DNA of 6,304 nucleotides from DATBAK01 sp036787815. Its GTDB lineage: Bacteria > Actinomycetota > Acidimicrobiia > IMCC26256 > PALSA-610. This document shows, in pieces, positions 6,227 to 6,304 of the stretch. The stretch spans positions 1 to 6,304 of the forward strand of contig DAIQOP010000239.1 in assembly GCA_036787815.1 (NCBI GenBank). The letters are read 5' to 3'. Under the pieces are notes generated by a model, which was not told where the DNA came from, ran no database searches, and worked only from the letters and a program-made list of their open reading frames with translations. The translations under genes and the position numbers were made by a program. Positions within the stretch are counted from its first letter, which is position 1; each line of letters starts with the position of its first letter.

Positions 6227-6253
6227 CGCCTCCCAACGACACGCAGGGAGGCG
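6227..6253 (+). promoter_or_regulatory. leader stem-loop covering a ribosome-binding-like sequence
   Basis: CGCCTCCC (6227-6234) pairs perfectly with GGGAGGCG (6246-6253) around an 11-nt loop. The right arm contains AGGGAGG, a strong ribosome-binding-like sequence just before candidate GTG starts, so the stem would hide it. The leader matches no riboswitch class that I can name. Confidence 0.35.
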
Positions 6254-6268
6254 TCGTGAGGGGTGGAG

Positions 6269-6304
6269 GTGCTTACGCAGTCGCGGCCCGACGGGGCGGG
6301 GCCG
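6269..6304 (+). CDS. start of an unidentified gene, cut by the window end
   Basis: Only twelve codons are present, reading MLTQSRPDGAGP from a GTG at 6269-6271, with AGGGG five bases upstream. Eleven of the twelve third positions are G or C, as in the window's real genes. A GTG at 6256 in another frame (MRGGGAYAVAARRG) has AGGGAGG four bases before it but much weaker third-position bias, so it is the alternative. The product cannot be identified from so few residues. Confidence 0.35.
   Translation, partial: MLTQSRPDGAGP

Overview
This is a very GC-rich window with strong G/C preference at third codon positions, GTG starts and many secreted multi-repeat proteins. It most resembles a member of the Actinomycetota. 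The GYW...DGG-F-FGDA repeat protein and the Big_3-type Ig arrays suggest an Acidimicrobiia-like, probably uncultured lineage; this is inference from style, not a proven taxon. A run of ten Ns at 1308-1317 shows that the sequence is a draft or metagenome scaffold.

Layout. (1) 1-254: no convincing gene. (2) 255-2284, minus strand: a secreted-type multidomain protein with a choice-of-anchor L domain, two PKD domains and three Big_3-type Ig-like repeats. It is interrupted by the N gap, which fell at a repeated PKD motif, and it has no usable start codon of its own. (3) 2280-3758, minus: an extracellular clan GH-A glycoside hydrolase with a signal anchor, a full catalytic domain and a two-copy 57-residue C-terminal repeat that I do not recognise. 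It runs into the choice-of-anchor L protein in another reading frame. The simplest reading is that the two were, or are, one large surface protein split by a single-base indel near 2280-2310. (4) 3982-4293, minus: a small 2TM-domain membrane protein. (5) 4254-4311: a 22-bp palindrome and a perfect 15-bp stem-loop between the 2TM gene and the next gene. (6) 4331-5014, minus: a secreted protein with four cysteines and no recognised family. (7) 5158-6006, plus, divergent: a secreted protein of six 42-residue units, circularly permuted as in a closed beta-propeller. (8) 6007-6304: a hairpin after the propeller gene, then a good promoter, a structured leader and the first codons of a gene that leaves the window.

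Four of the recognised products appear to be exported, and one is a predicted carbohydrate-active enzyme. The window looks like a cell-surface or exopolysaccharide region: a polysaccharide hydrolase, adhesion or scaffold domains, and a propeller-like protein. I see no RNA genes, CRISPR arrays, transposase or defence system.
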